A stretch of 64,000 nt of DNA, taken from the NCBI GenBank assembly GCA_033064195.1, contig JARBJD010000045.1:285083-349082 (forward strand), written 5' to 3'. The position numbers and the translations under genes are program-made. Of this stretch, positions 60,248 through 64,000 are shown one piece after another. Under the pieces are notes generated by a model, which was given only the letters and a program-made list of their open reading frames with translations, was not told the origin of the DNA and searched no databases. This DNA comes from Blattamonas nauphoetae (lineage: Eukaryota > Preaxostyla > Oxymonadida). Numbering within the stretch: the stretch's first letter is position 1; every line of letters starts with the position of its first letter.

Positions 60248-61315
60248 ATGACGGTGATTGACACGAAGATTGATGCATCCACAGATTATCAGTGCCCTGG
60301 TATCTCTTCTCACTACTTTTCATGTTCTGTAGACTGTTCAGCTTTCCTGAATTGGGATTACAAACGATTTGATTCTGAACTCAAGAGAGCTGTTGTTTTT
60401 CAGTCTCTCGTTGCCACTGTAAAGATCCACCCTGTCCTTGATGACTCTTTGGAACGTAAAGCCGTGAGATTTCTCGAACATGTGCATCCTGACAGGATTG
60501 AATCAACCGATGCTTTTCTCAACAGATTTACATCCCTCTTGGACAATTCTTGGCCAGAATTCGTACAGTCCATTGTGGTGCTCATTTCGTCACCCAGTAA
60601 AGCAATTGCCGCTGCAGCAATGAAGATCCTCGACACTCTCTTTTGGAACAGTTCAGCGAATAACCGACTTACCCTCGTTAGCGCTGATCTGATCCCTCAA
60701 CTCGTCATCAATCTCAATCCACTGTCTCTTTCATTCTCCGACGCGTTCGATATCCACACCTGTCTCATGACAAGCATCCTTCGTTCTCTCTGGCTCGCAA
60801 CTCCCGAGAGTCTCGCCCGTCTCGAAATTGAAGATGAGAATGAACAACTAGCTGTTCGTGAGACGGTTTTTCAACAAGTTCTCATTCCTTCGGAGAGGTA
60901 TACTTGCCATTTGTGCATGAACCGTTTTTCGATCATCGATGGGGAGTTATCTCGGTATTTTCTGTTAATCCTCGGGCTTATCCTCCGCATCTCTCCTTTT
61001 CATCAACCGACAATGGATGTTGTTCTTCAGATGCCAGTCGTTCTCACAAGCCCAAGTTGTCTCGCATTCTTCGAAGATGAAGTCTCAATCTGGAATTTTC
61101 TGCGTGAGATATACAATGCCCAGTGGGAATGGAACAAAAGAAAGGGAGGAAAGCGACAGATATGGAATAATGTGCATCGAATGTTGAGAATGGAGGGCAT
61201 CGAGGATGTGATTGAAGAAAAGCTGCAAAACCACAAAAACGAATACGGAAGAGCGATTGTTGAGAAATCGATCAGATGGAACAACTTTCTCGGCATGGAC
61301 CTTCCATGGCGTTGA
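60248..61315 (+). CDS. Family A copy 15, intact (355 residues)
   Basis: The conserved ATG (MTVIDTKIDASTDYQCPGIS) is at the family spacing. An additional in-frame ATG at 60227 would add seven residues (MNSESQT) and directly abuts the upstream element, so it would be used only if transcription starts within or before that element. N-terminus as in copy 12. The central part RLTLVSADLIPQL and FQQVLIPSERY resembles copy 10, and LILGLILRISPFHQPTMD again resembles copy 12. The end block is LRMEGIEDVIEEKL. It stops at TGA directly followed by the family TAG. Two codons are missing near NHKNEYGRAI. Confidence 0.85.
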   Translation: MTVIDTKIDASTDYQCPGISSHYFSCSVDCSAFLNWDYKRFDSELKRAVVFQSLVATVKIHPVLDDSLERKAVRFLEHVHPDRIESTDAFLNRFTSLLDNSWPEFVQSIVVLISSPSKAIAAAAMKILDTLFWNSSANNRLTLVSADLIPQLVINLNPLSLSFSDAFDIHTCLMTSILRSLWLATPESLARLEIEDENEQLAVRETVFQQVLIPSERYTCHLCMNRFSIIDGELSRYFLLILGLILRISPFHQPTMDVVLQMPVVLTSPSCLAFFEDEVSIWNFLREIYNAQWEWNKRKGGKRQIWNNVHRMLRMEGIEDVIEEKLQNHKNEYGRAIVEKSIRWNNFLGMDLPWR

Positions 61316-61499
61316 TAGAAACTGACATAAACCAGCGAACGTACACTTTGTTTCTGGCTTCTTTTGGACAGCAAACACTGTCTGTGTGCTCTTTGTCGGC
61401 TCTGACATCACCTCATGGTTTCGCCGACCGCTTCGGATTCTCTCTCGCCATTCACCTGGATCACATGAATTCCATCACTTGTTCGGTGTGTCTCTGAAC

Positions 61500-62290
61500 C
61501 ACAGATTCAGCCGTAGAGATGTGGATTGAAGATGAGTGTGACGAACAGACGGTTCATGATACGATGCTTTCTTCACCGCTTCGCCAACTAAACCCATCAT
61601 CAACACCAACCTCGTCCTCAACCCCAACCACAGGACGATCCTGTCCTGTCAAACGAGCTGGAAGTCTCGCTGTTCTGAAAAATTCTTCTAACCCTCGCAA
61701 CAACATCTCACACACTCTTACAACTCCACACTCCTCCACGCACTCTCCCCACCTCTCTTTCGTCTCTCCAATTGGGGCGTGCCTCTTCTGTGATCGTTTC
61801 ATCATCCAGATTCTAACTTGTCACTGTCGTTCGAACCACTAACAATGCTCGCCTCGACTGTCTTCACCTTCTATCTATTTGATTCCTCGTCCAATTTTTA
61901 ACTGTTCCCTCCTCTCTTCCTTCCTCACCGAACCAAATTGTGTGAAGGATAAACGAATTGGACGTGAATTGGGTGCATCTGCCTCCTCTCAACGCTCTCC
62001 TCCACATGCACACCGACACACACACCTCTCTTCATCTTGTCTGCTTCTGTCCATGTTTCTGAATTTCATGCGGACTCCTCGGAGTATCTTGGACGAGACA
62101 AGAAGAGTTTAACAGTTTGGATGGTTGTGTGGCAGTTCTCTCCTTTCAGACGAAGAATACAGAAGAACTCCACGACTGAACACGAAGATTCAAGATCTTT
62201 TCAAAGCCTCGTCGCTCTTGATTGCTGAACTCACTCTCTCTGGCTCGGCACTTCGCAGATGACTCCGAAAGGGACACTCGTGTGTCGAGT
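61500..62290 (+). pseudogene. Family C relic
   Basis: WIEDECDEQTVHDTML near 61520 parallels the family A segment LEIEDENEQQAVHETVL. Then follow Ser/Pro/Thr-rich sequence, HLSFVSPIGACLFCDRFIIQ, and from about 61850 to 62290 sequence matching 49500-49730 (EDTEELHD-equivalent, then SDDSERDTRVSSCEG). Frames are broken. Confidence 0.42.
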
Positions 62291-62299
62291 TGTGAGGGG

Positions 62300-62850
62300 A
62301 AGAATCGAAGGGATCCCCAAAACAACAACACAGACCCACTCCCATTTTATGATGTTAAGTTGTCCTGTCCTCCTCACTTTCTGTCCGTCCTCCTCTTTTT
62401 CTTGTCCGATTCTGAAATTGAAAGAAAATTGAAAATTTTGGATATTTCCAGTGATAAAAGTGCATTTTAGGATCGAATTTGGCTTGATTTTGCAAAAAAC
62501 GTGAAAATCAACGAAGTCGATCCAACAAATCACATTGAGGGTTGATCACGGATCGAATCTTCTCGAATACTTTTGTTACCGATGAAATGTTGCGAAATAC
62601 AGAATACGAAAGAAGTTAGAAGGAAGTGGACGGAGTAGTGATGAAACAAGCACTCTTCTTCGCCTTCACACAACTACCTCAGGTTGGGTCGGAACAAATG
62701 GAAGAAAATGAGTGAAGATACTGCGGAATTCATCCGGTTAGCGTAGAAAACCCGAGGGAACAGCTTGACGTTGGCGAAATTTGATTTGAAATGAAGTGAG
62801 AGATGAAGCAATCGATATATTTAGAATTGAGTGTGTGAATGGGAGTGAAC
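62300..62850. other. Intergenic stretch before the terminal array
   Basis: AT-rich, no credible gene, no family A element. It contains GATCGAATC-like fragments but no tRNA-like fold that I can support. Confidence 0.4.
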
Positions 62851-62852
62851 GC

Positions 62853-64000
62853 GCGATCGTGGAGAGGAGGGAATGTGCGATCGTGGAGAGCAGTGACGCG
62901 CGATCGTGTAGAGGAGGGAGTGTGAGATCGTGGAGAGGAGGGACGCGCGATCGTGGAGAGGAGGGAGTGTGCGATCGTGGAGAGCAGGGAGTGTGCGATC
63001 GTGGAGAGAAGGGAGTGCGCGATCGTGGAGAGGAGGGAGTGTGAGATCGTGAAGAGGAGGGACGGGCGATCGTGGAGAGGAGGGAGTGTGCGATCGTGGA
63101 GAGGAGGGACGGAAGATCGTGAAGAGGAGGGAGTGTGCGTTCGAGTAGAGCAGGGAGTGCGCGATCGTGGAGAGGAGGGAGTGTGAGATCGTGAAGAGGA
63201 GGGACGCGCGATCGTGGAGAGGAGTGTGCGATCGTGGAGAGGAGGGAATGCGCGATCGTGGAGAGGAGGGAATGCGCGATCGTGGAGAGGAGAGTGTGCG
63301 ATCGTGGAGAGCAGGAGTGCGCGATCGTGGAGAGGAGAATGCGCGATCGTGGAGAGCAGAAGTGTGCGATCGTGGAGAGGAGGAATGCGCGATCGTGGAG
63401 AGCGAGTGTGCGATCGTGGAGAGGAGGGAATGCGCGATCGTGGAGAGCAGGGAGTGTGCGATCGTGGAGAGGAGGGAATGCGCGATCGTGGAGAGCAGGG
63501 AGTGTGCGATCGTGGAGAGGAGGGAATGCGCGATCGTGGAGAGCAGGGAGTGTGCGATCGTGGAGAGGAGGGAGTGTGCGATCGTGGAGAGAGGAGTGTG
63601 CGATCGTGGAGAGGAGGGAGTGTGCGATCGTGGAGAGGAGGGAGTGTGCGATCGTGGAGAGGAGTGTGCGATCGTGGAGAGGGAGTGCGCGATCGTGGAG
63701 AGCAGGGAGTGTGCGATCGTGGAGAGGAGGAGTGTGCGATCGTGGAGAGCAGGGAGTGTGCGATCGTGGAGAGGAGAGTGTGCGATCGTGGAGAGGAGAA
63801 GTGTGCGATCGTGGAGAGCAGGGGAGTGTGCGATCGTGGAGAGGAGGGAGTGTGCGATCGTGGAGAGCAGGGAGTGCGCGATCGTGGAGAGGAGGGAGGT
63901 GCGATCGTGGAGAGGAGGGAGTGTGCGATCGGAGAGCAGGGAGTGCGATCGTGGAGAGGAGGGAGTGTGCGATCGTGGAGAGGAGGGAGGCGCGATCGTG
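62853..64000 (+). repeat. 24-bp CGATCG minisatellite reaching the window end
   Basis: Head-to-tail GTGCGATCGTGGAGAGGAGG-type units, 24 bp in the best-kept left part and 18-25 bp further right, with GAGAGCAG/GAGAGGAG and GTGCG/GCGCG alternation. At least 45 units are present and the array continues past base 64000. Frames through the left part are repeats of RECAIVERR and have no other support. Confidence 0.93.

Noticed and set aside
62853-64000. Possible CRISPR array
   Set aside because: Units are contiguous with no unique spacers, and the genome is eukaryotic.

Overview
The window looks like nuclear DNA of an anaerobic protist, most likely an oxymonad (Metamonada, Preaxostyla) of the Blattamonas type. 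This is an inference from general resemblance: single-copy genes with very short spliceosomal introns (36-96 bp), no bacterial operons or Shine-Dalgarno sites, a PHO80-type cyclin, a DIRS-type retrotransposon and a pogo-like DNA transposon, standard stop codons, and dense families of decaying lineage-specific genes. No tRNA or rRNA gene was recognised.

The dominant content is one multigene family, called family A here. Fifteen copies of a roughly 357-residue protein lie along the window, three on the minus strand at the left (1-9.9 kb) and twelve on the plus strand. The protein has an invariant FLNW block near the N-terminus, an armadillo/HEAT-like helical middle and an LRMEG block near the C-terminus; its function is unknown to me. 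Every copy has the same upstream element (best form TCTGACCCATAACGAGTG) 21-23 nt before the conserved ATG position and a conserved 3' flank containing a short hairpin. Nine copies are open throughout. The other six are broken: copy 1 by a transposon and loss of its ATG, copies 2, 5 and 13 by nonsense codons, copy 6 by a frameshift, and copy 11 by a 1.1-kb inserted element. Between the copies lie decayed remains of at least two other families: B, a coiled-coil protein that often sits just upstream of an A copy, and C, a shorter relic whose Ser/Pro segment has been amplified into a 38-bp minisatellite in two places.

Three genes look like ordinary single-copy host genes: a PHO80-like cyclin with a very long disordered tail (10.4-13.5 kb, +, four exons); an MSP/ASH-like beta-sandwich protein (28.4-30.1 kb, -, three exons); and a 1670-residue acidic, Ser/Arg/Gly-rich coiled-coil protein (30.3-35.3 kb, -). 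The last is divergent from family A copy 10 across about 150 bp.

Mobile DNA: a pogo-like element at 163-1780 (31-bp TIRs, TA duplication, frameshifted transposase); an element with 229-bp inverted arms at 16.7-18.5 kb carrying a decayed unrelated gene; a DIRS retrotransposon at 39136-43839 with gag-like, RT/RNase H and tyrosine recombinase frames plus a textbook internal complementary region; a 1.1-kb TIR element at 44416-45530; and a 4.8-kb element at 50309-55074 whose ends and internal complementary region follow DIRS geometry but in which no RT or recombinase is recognisable. Satellite DNA includes a 16-bp array at 20.86-22.35 kb and a 24-bp CGATCG array from 62.85 kb to the window end.
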